Counted from the stretch's first letter, positions 34,026-42,536 are shown. The stretch is 42,536 nucleotides of DNA from Alphaproteobacteria bacterium (GCA_947445215.1 CANFDA010000004.1:1-42536), one strand, 5' to 3'. Notes: generated by a model not told the origin, from the sequence alone. Made by a program: numbers and translations.

Positions 34026-35495
34026 CTAGTCGTGCCAGTCGCCGTTCTGTTCCTTGTCGCCGAAGTTCGTGTCCGGACCCCAGCTGCCTGCATCATAGGG
34101 CTGCGGCGTGATCCCGGCCTTGGCCCAGCCGCCATTGATGCTGTCGATCCAGCCCCACTGCGCCTCGACCTCGTCGCGGCGCACGAACAGGGTTGTGTCG
34201 CCTTCCACAAAATCCAGCAGCAGCCGCTCATAGGCGATGCGGCGGCGATGGGCGCCAAAGGCGTTGGCCAGCGAGAGATCGAGCGCCACTTCCTCCAGCC
34301 GCATGCCTTCGCGGTCCAGACCCGGCACCTTAGCCATCATCGACAGGCGGACATCCTCTTCCGGCTGCAAGCGCAGGCGCAGGCGGTTGGCATGCAGCTT
34401 GCCGCCCCGCACGGCGAACATAGAATGGGGCACTGGCTTGAACTGGATCGCCACCTCGGTCTTGCGTGCGGGCAGCCGCTTGCCGGTGCGCAGGTAAAAC
34501 GGCACGCCCTGCCAGCGCCAATTGTCGATATGCGCCTTGATGGCCACGAAGGTATCGGTGCCCGACGGCTTGCCCAGGTCCTCGGCATAGGCGCAGACAC
34601 GAGCATTGCCGATGGCGCCTGGACCATACTGGCCCACCACAGTGTGGGTCTTCACCGTTTCCGGCGTCAGCTTGCGCAAGGCGCGCAGCACTTTCACCTT
34701 TTCGTCACGCACCGCATTGGAATCGAACTGGCCGGGCGGCTCCATCGCCACCAGCGCCAGCAATTGCAGCATATGGTTCTGCACCATGTCGCGCAGGGTA
34801 CCGGTGCCGTCGAAATAGGCGCTGCGGCCTTCCAGCCCCACCGTCTCGGCCACGGTGATGTCGACATGGTCGATATACTGCGCATTCCACAATTTCTCGA
34901 ACAGGATATTACCGAAGCGCAGCACCAGCAGGTTCTGCACCGTCTCCTTGCCGAGATAATGGTCAATGCGGAAGGTGCGCTCTTCCGGGAAAAGATTGGC
35001 GATGGTGTCGTTGATGACGCGGCTGGAGGCGAGGTCCTCGCCTAGCGGCTTTTCCAGCGCGACGCGGACATTGCCGCCCGCCATGCCCGCATGTTTCAGC
35101 GCCGTGACGGCATTGACGAACAGGCTGGGGGCGATGGAGAGGAACACGCCGATGGGCGCGGCGGCGGCATCGCCAAGCAGAGCGCGCACCGGTTCAAAAC
35201 AGGCCGGATTGTCCAAGTCCATGTTGCGGTAGTGCAGCCGCTCCAGGAACAAGGAGAGCTTGCTCTCGTTCTGGCAGTCACGCGGCAGGTATTTAGTCAC
35301 CGCGGCCTTCGCGAAATCGCGGAATTCCGCATCGCTCATGCTGCGGCGGGCGGCGCCCACCAGGCGGAAATCCGCCGGCAGCAGCCCTTCGGCATGCAGG
35401 CCGTACAGCGAGGGGATCAGCATGCGCTGGGAAAGGTCGCCGGTGGCGCCCAGCAGGATCAGGGTGGAGGCAGGCAGCTTGGTCGAATCCGTCAT
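34026..35495 (-). CDS. zwf: Glucose-6-phosphate 1-dehydrogenase
   Basis: A 489-residue enzyme that oxidises glucose-6-phosphate to 6-phosphogluconolactone with NAD(P)+. The nucleotide loop LILLGATGDLSQRMLIPSL, the RVALEKPLGEDLASS segment and the active-site RIDHYLGKETVQNLL are unmistakable, followed by GTLRDMVQNHMLQLLALVAM and a normal C-terminal domain. Start at MTDSTKLP (35495); the frame upstream to 35642 is arginine/proline-rich and not protein-like. No pgl or edd gene is adjacent, so this copy is separate from the usual Entner-Doudoroff cluster. Confidence 0.96.
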   Translation of the reverse strand: MTDSTKLPASTLILLGATGDLSQRMLIPSLYGLHAEGLLPADFRLVGAARRSMSDAEFRDFAKAAVTKYLPRDCQNESKLSLFLERLHYRNMDLDNPACFEPVRALLGDAAAAPIGVFLSIAPSLFVNAVTALKHAGMAGGNVRVALEKPLGEDLASSRVINDTIANLFPEERTFRIDHYLGKETVQNLLVLRFGNILFEKLWNAQYIDHVDITVAETVGLEGRSAYFDGTGTLRDMVQNHMLQLLALVAMEPPGQFDSNAVRDEKVKVLRALRKLTPETVKTHTVVGQYGPGAIGNARVCAYAEDLGKPSGTDTFVAIKAHIDNWRWQGVPFYLRTGKRLPARKTEVAIQFKPVPHSMFAVRGGKLHANRLRLRLQPEEDVRLSMMAKVPGLDREGMRLEEVALDLSLANAFGAHRRRIAYERLLLDFVEGDTTLFVRRDEVEAQWGWIDSINGGWAKAGITPQPYDAGSWGPDTNFGDKEQNGDWHD

Positions 35496-35581
35496 GGCCC
35501 CATCCAAGCCGGGAAGAAGGCCAAGGGCAACCGCCCAGCGCCAATTTGCGCAATCCGGTCTAGGATAGGGAAAAGGGGGCT

Positions 35582-36083
35582 TTCCATGCCGCACCCTCCG
35601 CCGCTTCGGCTTCCGCGACAGCCTGATCGTGGGCAGCTTCATCGCCTGCGGCCTTTACGGCCTTTGCGCCTTCTTCCAGCCCGGCTGGTCGTTCGTGGCC
35701 ATGTTCGCCGTGCTGGTGGCGAGCGGCTTCTTCATGTCGTTCCAGTTCACCGCCTACAACACCATCGCCTATGACCAGATCGCGCCGGAGAAACTGAGTT
35801 CGGCTACAGCCTTCTACACCACCTTCCAGCAGCTGATGCTGTCGGTGGGCATCTGCGTCGCCGCCATGGGTCTGGAAGGGCGATGGTGGCGTGAGGCCGT
35901 GCGACGCCGCGGCTGGAGGATTTCTCCGTCGCCTGGCTGCTGTTCTGCAGTATCTCAGCTCTGGCGGTATTCTGGAATGTCCGCTTCGCGCACGGCGACG
36001 GCGTCGAGTTCAGCGGCCACACGCCGCGCACCTGGTCGTTGCGCCAGGCCTTGCGCGACATGCGCGGCCTGAACAATTCCTAG
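35582..36083 (+). pseudogene. C-terminal remnant of an MFS (DHA2-type) transporter
   Basis: A carrier-like frame begins abruptly with TLRRFGFRDSLIVGSFIACG, continues through FQFTAYNTIAYDQIAPEKLS and TTFQQLMLSVGICVAAMG, then shifts near 35880-35915; the last part LEDFSVAWLLFCSISALAVF and TPRTWSLRQALRDMRGLNNS ends at 36083 in another frame. Only about a third of a normal drug-exporter-type MFS protein is left, with no N-terminal half. Its end overlaps the convergent nitroreductase stop by four bases. Confidence 0.75.
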
Positions 36084-36889
36084 CGCAGCTTGAAGCCGAC
36101 ACGGGCCAGAAATTCGCGCAGCGTGTGGCGACCGGTGAGCGCCTTCTCGTCGCGCACACGCTTGGTGGCTTGCCCCGTCCAGTCCTGTTCCGTCATCTTC
36201 TGCGCCCGCTGGAAGCTGCGCAGCCGTTCATTGTAGGTGGCGATGGCGGCCTGTTGTTCTTCGCGCCACTGGTACTGCTCGCGGAACAGGATGGCTTGCT
36301 GCGGCAGACGTGGCTTGACCGAAACGGCCCTTGCCGGATCGGGCACGCCCACCGTCATGCCGAACAGGGCGAAAGTCTCAGGCGGCAGAGCCAGTTCGGC
36401 GGAGACCGCCGCCGCGTCATTGCGCAGGCCGCCGATATAGCAGCAGCCTAAACCCAGCGATTCAAGGGCGATAGCCGCATTCTGCGCCGCCAGCGCCACA
36501 TCGACCGAAGCGAGCAGGAAGGCCTCGAAATAATCCAGCCCCGCGCCCGGTTCCTTCTGCTGCGCGCTCAATGCCCGCAGCCGCGCCAGGTCGGCTAGCC
36601 ATACCAGCAGCAGCGGCGCCCGCGTGACATGCGCCTGGCCTCCGGCAAGCGCGGCGAGACGGGCCTTGCGGCCCGTATCTTCCACCGCGATCACGCTCCA
36701 CACTTGCAGGTTTGACGAGGTAGATGCCGACTGCGCCGCCGCGATGGCGGCTTCCAGCGCGCCATCGGGCAGAGCATCGGGCAGGTAATGGCGCACCGAG
36801 CGGTGCGCCAGCAGCAGGTCAAGCGTTTCGTTCCACACGCCGGGCGCTGGCATCGCAGCGCCATAACGGGTGGTGAACGCCTCGCGCAT
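36080..36889 (-). CDS. NfsA/FRP-type nitroreductase family oxidoreductase
   Basis: A 269-residue FMN-dependent NAD(P)H oxidoreductase. The family opening LLLAHRSVRHYLPDALPDG, the SASTSSNLQVWSVIAVED motif, a mid-protein ALESLGLGCCYIGGLRND and a C-terminal Lys/Arg-rich tail are as in NfsA/flavin reductase P. Such enzymes reduce nitroaromatics, quinones or free flavin. Its start shares one base with the HbpS-like stop (TGATG), making it the last gene of the pdxA-like operon. It could also supply reduced flavin to the RutA-like enzyme 4 kb away, but that is speculation. Confidence 0.88.
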   Translation of the reverse strand: MREAFTTRYGAAMPAPGVWNETLDLLLAHRSVRHYLPDALPDGALEAAIAAAQSASTSSNLQVWSVIAVEDTGRKARLAALAGGQAHVTRAPLLLVWLADLARLRALSAQQKEPGAGLDYFEAFLLASVDVALAAQNAAIALESLGLGCCYIGGLRNDAAAVSAELALPPETFALFGMTVGVPDPARAVSVKPRLPQQAILFREQYQWREEQQAAIATYNERLRSFQRAQKMTEQDWTGQATKRVRDEKALTGRHTLREFLARVGFKLR

Positions 36890-37317
36890 CAGGCGGCGGT
36901 CAGGCCGGCAGCGGCGATGCCCGCCAGGGTGCAGATCTCGTCATTGTCCGAGGTGTCACCGGTGACGCCCACCGCGCCGATGGCGATGCCATCAGCGCCC
37001 TTGACGATATTGCCGCCCGCCGCCGGGATCAGGCCATGGGGCACCAGCCCGGACGCGGCGGCGAAGAAAGGCGGACGTTCCGCCGCCATCTCGCCGATCT
37101 TGCGCGAGGACACGCCCAGCGCCAGCGCACCAGCCGCCTTACCTGTCGCGATGGCGAGGCGCATCGAGGACGCGCCGTCCTGGCGCTGGAAGGCCAGCAC
37201 ATGGCCGCCCGCATCCACCACCACCACGCTGAGCGGCTTGAGATTCAGTTCCTTGCCCTTGGCGAAGGCGGCGGCCATGACCTTGTTGGCCTGGTCGAGG
37301 GTAATGCGGTTGCTCAT
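36889..37317 (-). CDS. HbpS/GlcG (DUF336) family protein
   Basis: A 142-residue protein of the GlcG/HbpS family: ITLDQANKVMAAAFAKGKE, LSVVVVDAGGHVLAFQRQDG, SMRLAIATGKAAGALALG, and the C-terminal glycine motif IAIGAVGVTGDTSDNDE. Family members bind haem or small molecules and are often encoded beside alcohol, glycolate or GMC dehydrogenases, as here. The start lies 17 bases after the GMC gene with AGGAGAAGA as ribosome-binding site. No signal peptide. Confidence 0.9.
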   Translation of the reverse strand: MSNRITLDQANKVMAAAFAKGKELNLKPLSVVVVDAGGHVLAFQRQDGASSMRLAIATGKAAGALALGVSSRKIGEMAAERPPFFAAASGLVPHGLIPAAGGNIVKGADGIAIGAVGVTGDTSDNDEICTLAGIAAAGLTAA

Positions 37318-37334
37318 CTTCTTCTCCTGTGAAA

Positions 37335-38957
37335 TCAGTTGCGGGAATCTTCCAGCACCATCTGCGCCCCCTTGGCGCCGATCATGATGGTGGGCGTGTT
37401 GGTGTTGCCGGAAACAATGGTGGGCATCACCGAGGCGTCTATCACTCGCAGGCCCGCCACGCCATGCACGCGCAGGCGTTCATCCACCACCGCATTGGCA
37501 TCGCTGGCGAGGCCCATTTTCGCGGTGCCGACGGGGTGGAAAATGGTGGTGCCGATATCGCCCGCCGCATGCGCCAGCGCCGCATTGTCGTCGCCCACTT
37601 CGGGACCGGGGCGGAATTCTTCGGGCCGGTATTTCGCCGGTGCGGGCTGCGCCATCAGATGGCGAGTGATACGCAGCGAGTCGGCGGCGATGCGGCGATC
37701 CTCGTCGGTGGAAAGATAATTGGGCGCGATACTGGGCTTGGCCGACGAATCATTGCTGGTGATCCGCACCGTGCCGCGCGAGGTGGGGCGCAGATTGCAC
37801 GGGCTGACGGTGATGGCGGGAAAGCGGTGCAGCGGCGTCCCAAAGCGGTCCAGCGACAAAGGCTGGACATGAAACTGGATATTTGCGCGCGCCTGTTCGG
37901 GGCCGGAGCGGGTGAAGATGCCCATCTGCGACGCCGCCATGGTCATGGGGCCGCGCCGCAGCAGCGCATACTGCACACCCATCAGCAGCCAGGCCAGCGG
38001 ATTGTAATAGGTCCGGTTCAATGTCCGGGCGCCCTGGACGCGGTACATGGCGCGCAGTTGCAGATGATCCTGCAAATTGCGACCCACGCCTTCCAGCGCA
38101 AGGCGAACCGGGATGCCCAGATCGTGCAGCCAGACGCCCGGGCCGATGCCAGAGCGTTGCAGGATTTCCACCGACCCAATGGCACCTGCCGAGAGCAGCA
38201 CTTCGCCCTTCGCTTGCGCTGTCACGCTCCGGCCATCCTGGCGATAGCGCACGCCGGTGACGCGCCGCCCGTCGAAGGCAAGATTGTCCACCAGCACGCC
38301 GGTCTCAATGCGCAGATTGCGCCGCAGGCGCACCGGATCGAGGAAGGCGCGCGCCGCCGACCAGCGCCGTCCATTCTTCTGGTTCACATGAAAATAGCTG
38401 ACGCCTTCATTGTCGCCGGTGTTGAAGTCGTGCAGCCTGGAAATGCCCATCTGGCCTGCCGCATCGGCCACCGCATCGAGAATCTCCCAGCGCACGCGCG
38501 GACGCGCCACCCGCAATTCGCCCGCAATGCCGTGATGTTCGCTGTCGCCCAGGAAGTGATTCTCCAGGCGGCGGAAGTGCGGCAGCACATCATCCCAAGA
38601 CCAGCCAGCAAGCCCCAGCTGCCGCCATTGATCGTAATCTGCCGCCTGCCCCCGCATGGAAATCATGGCGTTGATCGCTGACGAGCCGCCCAGCGCCTTG
38701 CCACGGGGATAATTCAGCTTGCGGCCATTCAGGCCCGCATCGGCTTGCGTCTCCAGCATCCAGTCGGAACGGGGATTGCCGATCAGGAAAAGATAACCGA
38801 CCGGCACGTGAAACCAGAGCCAGTCGGTCTCGCCGCCCGCCTCCAGCAGCAGCACGCGCGTCTTGGGATCGGCGGACAGGCGGTTGGCCAGGACGCAGCC
38901 TGCCGATCCTGCGCCCACAATGATGTAATCGAAATCCCCGTCCAGGCTGGCGGTCAT
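37335..38957 (-). CDS. GMC-family FAD oxidoreductase (choline dehydrogenase-like)
   Basis: A 540-residue flavoenzyme that oxidises an alcohol. The FAD-binding loop IIVGAGSAGCVLANRLS and VLLLEAGG are at the N-terminus; GMC signature 1 is GKALGGSSAINAMISMRG, signature 2 is GAIGSVEILQRSGIGP, and the catalytic-base region is FHPVGTAKMG with a C-terminal GNTNTPTIMIGAKGA. The start at MTASLDGDFDY (38957) overlaps the pdxA-like stop by four bases. Substrate is unknown; the operon context suggests a catabolic alcohol intermediate, not choline, since no betB or betI lies near. Confidence 0.93.
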   Translation of the reverse strand: MTASLDGDFDYIIVGAGSAGCVLANRLSADPKTRVLLLEAGGETDWLWFHVPVGYLFLIGNPRSDWMLETQADAGLNGRKLNYPRGKALGGSSAINAMISMRGQAADYDQWRQLGLAGWSWDDVLPHFRRLENHFLGDSEHHGIAGELRVARPRVRWEILDAVADAAGQMGISRLHDFNTGDNEGVSYFHVNQKNGRRWSAARAFLDPVRLRRNLRIETGVLVDNLAFDGRRVTGVRYRQDGRSVTAQAKGEVLLSAGAIGSVEILQRSGIGPGVWLHDLGIPVRLALEGVGRNLQDHLQLRAMYRVQGARTLNRTYYNPLAWLLMGVQYALLRRGPMTMAASQMGIFTRSGPEQARANIQFHVQPLSLDRFGTPLHRFPAITVSPCNLRPTSRGTVRITSNDSSAKPSIAPNYLSTDEDRRIAADSLRITRHLMAQPAPAKYRPEEFRPGPEVGDDNAALAHAAGDIGTTIFHPVGTAKMGLASDANAVVDERLRVHGVAGLRVIDASVMPTIVSGNTNTPTIMIGAKGAQMVLEDSRN

Positions 38958-39952
38958 GCGCCGGTCCGTGGCGCCAGCGCGATGGCGGCGTCGATGGCGC
39001 ACAGCAGGCTGCGCTCGTCGGCCTTGCCGGTGCCCGCAATGTCGAAGGCGGTGCCATGATCGACCGAGGTGCGGATCACCGGCAAGCCCACCGTGATGTT
39101 CACGCCCAATTCCAGCCCCAGCACCTTCACGGGCCCCAGGCCCTGGTCGTGATACATCGCCACCACCATGTCGAAATCACCGCGCCGGGCGCGATAGAAC
39201 AGCGTGTCGGCCGGCAGCGGCCCATGCACATCCCAGCCGCGCGCTTGGGTTGCGGCGATGGCGGGTACGATCTTGCTCTCTTCCTCGCCCTCCCCGAACA
39301 TGCCGTTCTCGCCCGCATGCGGATTGATGCCGCACACCGCGATGCGCGCGCGCGTGATGCCCGCCTTCAGCAACACCTCGCGGCCGCGCGCGATGGTGCG
39401 CTCCACCAGGCCCGGCTCGATGGCAGCAACAGCGGCGATCAGGCCCATATGCGAGGTGACCAGGATCACCCGCAGGCCCGGCCCGGTCAGCATCATCGAG
39501 ACTTCCGGCGTATGTGTCAGCGCAGCCAGCAATTCGGTATGGCCGAGAAAGTCATGGCCACCCGCCTGCAGCGCCTCTTTATTCAGAGGCGCGGTGACCA
39601 GTCCTTCGATCTTTCCCGCCAGTGCCAGTTCGGTGGCGACACGCACATATTCATGGGCGGCATGGCCTGCGGCAGCAGAGATCATGCCGAAAGGCAGGCC
39701 CGGCGGCAGCAGCTTGAGGTCGAGGCAATCCACTGTGCCCGGTTCGAAGCGCGCTTCGCCCGCGTCGGCGATGATACGCAGCGCAAGGCCCATGCCCGCG
39801 ATATGCCCCGCCTCGGCCAGACGCACCGCATCGCCCACCACGAAGGGACAGCAATCTTCATAGACCACGCGATGGGCCAGCGCCTTCATCACGATCTCGG
39901 GCCCGACGCCGGCGGCGTCGCCCATGGTGATGGCGATACGGGGTTTGCTCAT
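38954..39952 (-). CDS. pdxA: PdxA-family dehydrogenase
   Basis: A 332-residue metal- and NAD-dependent dehydrogenase of the PdxA family: ITMGDAAGVGPEIVMKAL, LVTAPLNKEALQ, FLGHTELLA, VTSHMGLIAAV, the metal-site GINPHAGENG, and VAMYHDQGLGPVKVLG with SVDHGTAFDIAGTG. PdxA1 makes pyridoxal phosphate; PdxA2 enzymes act in sugar-acid or aromatic catabolism. The gene is not next to ksgA or surA, where biosynthetic pdxA usually lies, and it heads a catabolic-looking operon, so a PdxA2-type role is plausible. With no other pdxA in view, the biosynthetic role cannot be excluded. Confidence 0.93.
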   Translation of the reverse strand: MSKPRIAITMGDAAGVGPEIVMKALAHRVVYEDCCPFVVGDAVRLAEAGHIAGMGLALRIIADAGEARFEPGTVDCLDLKLLPPGLPFGMISAAAGHAAHEYVRVATELALAGKIEGLVTAPLNKEALQAGGHDFLGHTELLAALTHTPEVSMMLTGPGLRVILVTSHMGLIAAVAAIEPGLVERTIARGREVLLKAGITRARIAVCGINPHAGENGMFGEGEEESKIVPAIAATQARGWDVHGPLPADTLFYRARRGDFDMVVAMYHDQGLGPVKVLGLELGVNITVGLPVIRTSVDHGTAFDIAGTGKADERSLLCAIDAAIALAPRTGA

Positions 39953-40005
39953 AGGGCGAGTGTACCCAGCCAGGGCGCGCGCCGCAAAGCGCCAAAGCCT
40001 TTGTT

Positions 40006-40722
40006 TTAATTGGCTTGCCGCAGCAAACGGCGGCGGCGGCGGGCGATCAGGTTTTCCAGAAGGTTGGGCACGGCGCTCTGGGAGATGCTGAGATTTAGCA
40101 CGATGGGATGATGGTCGGAGGCGCCCTTCTCCAAGACCTCGGATGCGTCGCAGGCCAGGCCGCGCGCCATGCAGCGGTCCAGCCGCAGCGCCATGACATT
40201 GCCGGCGCGATGGGTGCGGCGGCGCGGGCCGACATCGCGGAAGCCCGGCAGCGGAATCGCGCCCACCGCGTTGAAGTCGCCGATGATGGCGGCGGGGCCT
40301 TTCAGCACTTCGGCGATATGCAGCAACTGCCAGCGGTTGAGAAATTGGCCGTGCGAAAGATGGACATTGGCGAAATTGATGCCGCGAAACTTGATCAGCT
40401 GCGCCAGCCGCGGCGGCACCCGCCCGAGGATGACCGATTCGGGGAGGCGCAGCGCCAGGGTGGGATCGAAGGGCTCCGGGCTCCAGGCGGCCAGGCCATA
40501 GATGCGCTGGACCATGCAGTGGCGGTGGAAGTGGCCGCCAACCAGGGTCGGCAGGGTTTCAATCTCCTCGGTCGCTTCCTGCAGCAATAGGAGGTCGGGG
40601 CGATAGGTGCGGATCAGGCTCGCCACATCCTGGGGCCCAGCGCCGATGCGGCGCAGCAGATTCCAGCTCATAACGCGCAATTTGGGGGCGGGAATGGGGG
40701 ATTCGGACAAAGGGGCGGGCAA
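40006..40722 (-). CDS. Endonuclease/exonuclease/phosphatase (EEP) family protein
   Basis: A 238-residue enzyme of the DNase I-like EEP superfamily: LRVMSWNLLRR (catalytic Asn), DLLLLQEATEE (metal-binding Glu), IGDFNAVGAIP and the C-terminal GASDHHPIVLNL (catalytic Asp-His). The start is TTG at 40722 with GGAGAG seven bases upstream. Homologues are often encoded beside a phospholipase D/cardiolipin synthase gene, as here on the divergent side. Substrate could be nucleic acid, an inositol phosphate or a phospholipid. Confidence 0.82.
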   Translation of the reverse strand: MPAPLSESPIPAPKLRVMSWNLLRRIGAGPQDVASLIRTYRPDLLLLQEATEEIETLPTLVGGHFHRHCMVQRIYGLAAWSPEPFDPTLALRLPESVILGRVPPRLAQLIKFRGINFANVHLSHGQFLNRWQLLHIAEVLKGPAAIIGDFNAVGAIPLPGFRDVGPRRRTHRAGNVMALRLDRCMARGLACDASEVLEKGASDHHPIVLNLSISQSAVPNLLENLIARRRRRLLRQAN

Positions 40723-40831
40723 ACAATCACTCTCCGGAACGTTCTATTTAACTAGCCAGCCATCCATGGGTTGCAAGCACCATCATGCCTCATCTCTCGC
40801 CCGGCTTCATTCTGGGCTAGATTAAGGACTT

Positions 40832-42281
40832 ATGCCCCTTTTTATGCAGTCTCTGGCACAGATCCTGCCCATTCCCGCCGTGGAATACGCACTGGCCGCT
40901 GCCTACATCGTCATCGCCGCCAGCGTAACCGCCGATGTGCTGCTGAAAAAGAGCGATGTCCGCGCCGCCATGGGCTGGATCGCCGCCGACTGGCTGTCGC
41001 CCCTGCTGGGGGGACGCGCTCTACTTCCTGTTAGGCATCAACCGGGTGACGCGGCGGGCGCTGAAGCTGGCGCGGCGGCGGGGCCGCGGGGGCAAGCATC
41101 TGGCCCATGAAGGGGTACCGGCGCAAGCCAAAACCACCGCCCTGCTGGCGCAGATCGGCGAACGCGTTACGGGCCGCCCGCTCACCCCCGGCAATAGCCT
41201 GGCCATCTTCACGGACGGCGACGCAACCTATCCCCAGATGCTGGCCGCCATCGGCGCGGCGCAATCCTCCATCGCCATGGCCAGCTACATCTTCCGCAAC
41301 GACGAGGCGGGCAACGCCTTTGTCGACGCCCTGATCGCGGCCAAGGCGCGCGGTGTTGATGTGCGGGTGCTGCTGGACAGTGTCGGCACCGGCTATCTGC
41401 TGGCCCCGATGATAAGCCACCTGCGCAAGGGCGGCGTGCGCGCCGATCGCTTCCTGCACACCTAGATGCCGTGGCGCATGCCCTTCCTCAACATGCGCAA
41501 CCATCGCAAGCTGCTGGTGCTGGACGGACGCATCGCTTTTCTGGGCGGCATGAATATCGGGCGCGAAAACATGCTGCGCCTGAAACCCCGCCCCGCCGTC
41601 ACCGACACGCATTTCCGCCTGCAAGGCCCGGCCGTGCGCGCAGGCATGGAGGCGTTCGCCCGGGACTGGTGCTTCACCACCGGGCACGATCTGCACGAGG
41701 CCCATTGGTGGCCGGACCAGCCACACGATGGCGACATCTTCGCCCGCGGCATCTCATCCGGGCCTGACGACGAGATCTACCGGCTGGAACAGATCCTGGG
41801 CGCGGCGCTGAGCCTGGCGCGGAGCCGAGTGCGCATCGTCACGCCCTATTTCCTGCCGGATGCGCGGCTGCAATTCGCCATCGCCCAGGCCGTGTTGCGC
41901 GGCGTGACGGTAGAGATCGTGCTGCCGGAAATCTCCGACCAGCGGGTGATGGACTGGGCGATGCGGGCGCATGTGCGCTTCTTCCGCCATATCGTAGCAC
42001 GCTTCATCCTGTCGCCGCCGCCCTTCGACTATTCCAAGCTGATGACGGTAGACGGGGAATGGTGCGTGTTCGGCAGCTCCAACTGGGACACCAGAAGCCT
42101 GAGGCTGAATTTCGAGTTCAACCTGGAATGCCACGGTCACGGCTTTACCCGGCGGATCGACGCGCTGATCGACGCCAAGATCGCCCGCGGCCATCTGCTC
42201 AAGCCGGACTCGCTGCTGACGCGGCCGATCTGGCTACGCCTGCGCGACGCCGCCGCGCGGCTTTTAATGCCGTATTTATGA
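40832..42281 (+). pseudogene. cls: Cardiolipin synthase-like phospholipase D gene with three lesions
   Basis: The N-terminus has membrane segments (AVEYALAAAYIVIAASVTAD). Then: (1) an extra G in the six-G run 41008-41013 shifts the frame; with it removed, the protein continues GDALYFLLGINRVTRRALKL; (2) an in-frame TAG at 41463-41465 splits HT/MPWRMPFLNM; (3) the second HKD motif reads FDYSKLMTVD, with Tyr for the catalytic His. The first HKD motif is intact (NHRKLLVLDG). Restored length is about 482 codons, normal for a cardiolipin synthase. Three independent faults point to a true pseudogene. ATG 41466 could start a soluble C-terminal fragment. Confidence 0.88.
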
Positions 42282-42344
42282 CCCCTCCGGCTTTCGCTGG
42301 CTACGCACGACTTGAGGCGCGCTGCCAGCTACAGCCACCTCCCC

Positions 42345-42372
42345 CTCCTGCGTGCTGACGCACGCGAAGGAG
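42345..42372. terminator. Possible hairpin between convergent genes
   Basis: CTCCT-GCGTG (42345-42354) pairs with CACGC-(GA)-AGGAG (42361-42372) around a six-base loop. It lies between the cls pseudogene and the DUF1552 gene end; no T-tract follows. Confidence 0.35.
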
Positions 42373-42387
42373 AGGCGGGGCTATACC

Positions 42388-42536
42388 TCAAACTGTCAGG
42401 TTAGCCAGGCGTCCGGTAGAATCGCCATGGCGCTCCATCTTGGCTTCCATGCGGTCCATCAACGACAGCCACAAGTTGGAGACCGGCGTGCCTTCCGGAT
42501 AGGAAACGTAGCGGCCCGGATTGAGCGTGCCGCCGC
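42388..42536 (-). CDS. DUF1552 domain protein, C-terminal end (partial)
   Basis: The minus-strand frame entering from the right edge encodes GGTLNPGRYVSYPEGTPVSN, then LWLSLMDRMEAKMERHGDST and a final GRLANLTV before TGA at 42388-42390. The N-x-WLSLMDRM...GDSTG pattern is the C-terminal signature of DUF1552 proteins, exported proteins of unknown function usually paired with a cytochrome-bearing DUF1592/DUF1588 protein, which would lie outside the window. Confidence 0.72.
   Translation of the reverse strand, partial: GGTLNPGRYVSYPEGTPVSNLWLSLMDRMEAKMERHGDSTGRLANLTV

Noticed and set aside
40736-40749. GAACGTTC in the EEP/cls divergent gap as a LexA site
   Set aside because: Alphaproteobacterial LexA boxes need GTTC/GAAC direct repeats with seven-base spacing, not seen here.

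Overview
The window is high-GC bacterial chromosome, most likely from an alphaproteobacterium. Evidence: a GapR (DUF2312) gene beside DUF1244, N-formylglutamate-amidohydrolase-like, DUF1036 and pyruvate kinase genes; a DUF2849-cysI-DUF934 sulfite reductase operon; a 41-residue L36 without the zinc-ribbon cysteines; DUF1491; and a glcDEF operon. A Micropepsales/Rhizomicrobium- or Caulobacterales-like organism would fit, but the lineage cannot be fixed from this sequence alone. There is no tRNA, rRNA, CRISPR array or intact insertion sequence that I can see.

Layout. 1-2820: tail of an unknown gene, then a NitT/TauT-type ABC importer interrupted by a palindromic repeat. 2801-6653: an MHS-family transporter, then divergently the sulfite reductase operon. 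6758-12936: Spy/CpxP-like protein, ornithine-type decarboxylase, RsgA with a small upstream gene, NHL propeller protein, and release factor 3. 12963-17086: ChrA operon, second repeat copy, GapR/DUF1244/FGase block, DUF1036. 17117-24154: pyruvate kinase; convergently the glcDEF operon running into a TPR gene and two tandem paralogous secreted proteins; rpmJ. 24332-27833: frameshifted lytic transglycosylase, cold-shock protein, a 48-residue charged peptide, an LRAT-fold protein, and an operon of very small membrane proteins that ends in the remains of a PBP1C gene. 28001-33918: TonB receptor, RutB-like hydrolase, RutA-like flavin monooxygenase, MFS carrier and GntR regulator, all on the minus strand. 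34026-36083: zwf and an MFS remnant. 36080-39952: nitroreductase, HbpS/GlcG protein, GMC oxidoreductase and PdxA-like dehydrogenase in one tight operon. 40006-42536: EEP-family protein, a decayed cardiolipin synthase gene, and the end of a DUF1552 gene.

The most promising candidate for an undescribed system is the minus-strand locus 33918 to 28001. It pairs RutA-like ring-opening and RutB-like amidohydrolase enzymes with an inner-membrane carrier, an outer-membrane TonB receptor and a dedicated GntR regulator, but lacks RutC-F. It looks like a self-contained uptake and ring-cleavage route for a substrate other than, or beyond, uracil. The pdxA-GMC-HbpS-nitroreductase operon is a second uncharacterised catabolic candidate.

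A second theme is gene decay. Five genes are damaged (DUF1244, mltB-like, pbpC, an MFS gene, cls). The cls gene carries three independent lesions including loss of a catalytic histidine, so at least that one is probably not a sequencing error.
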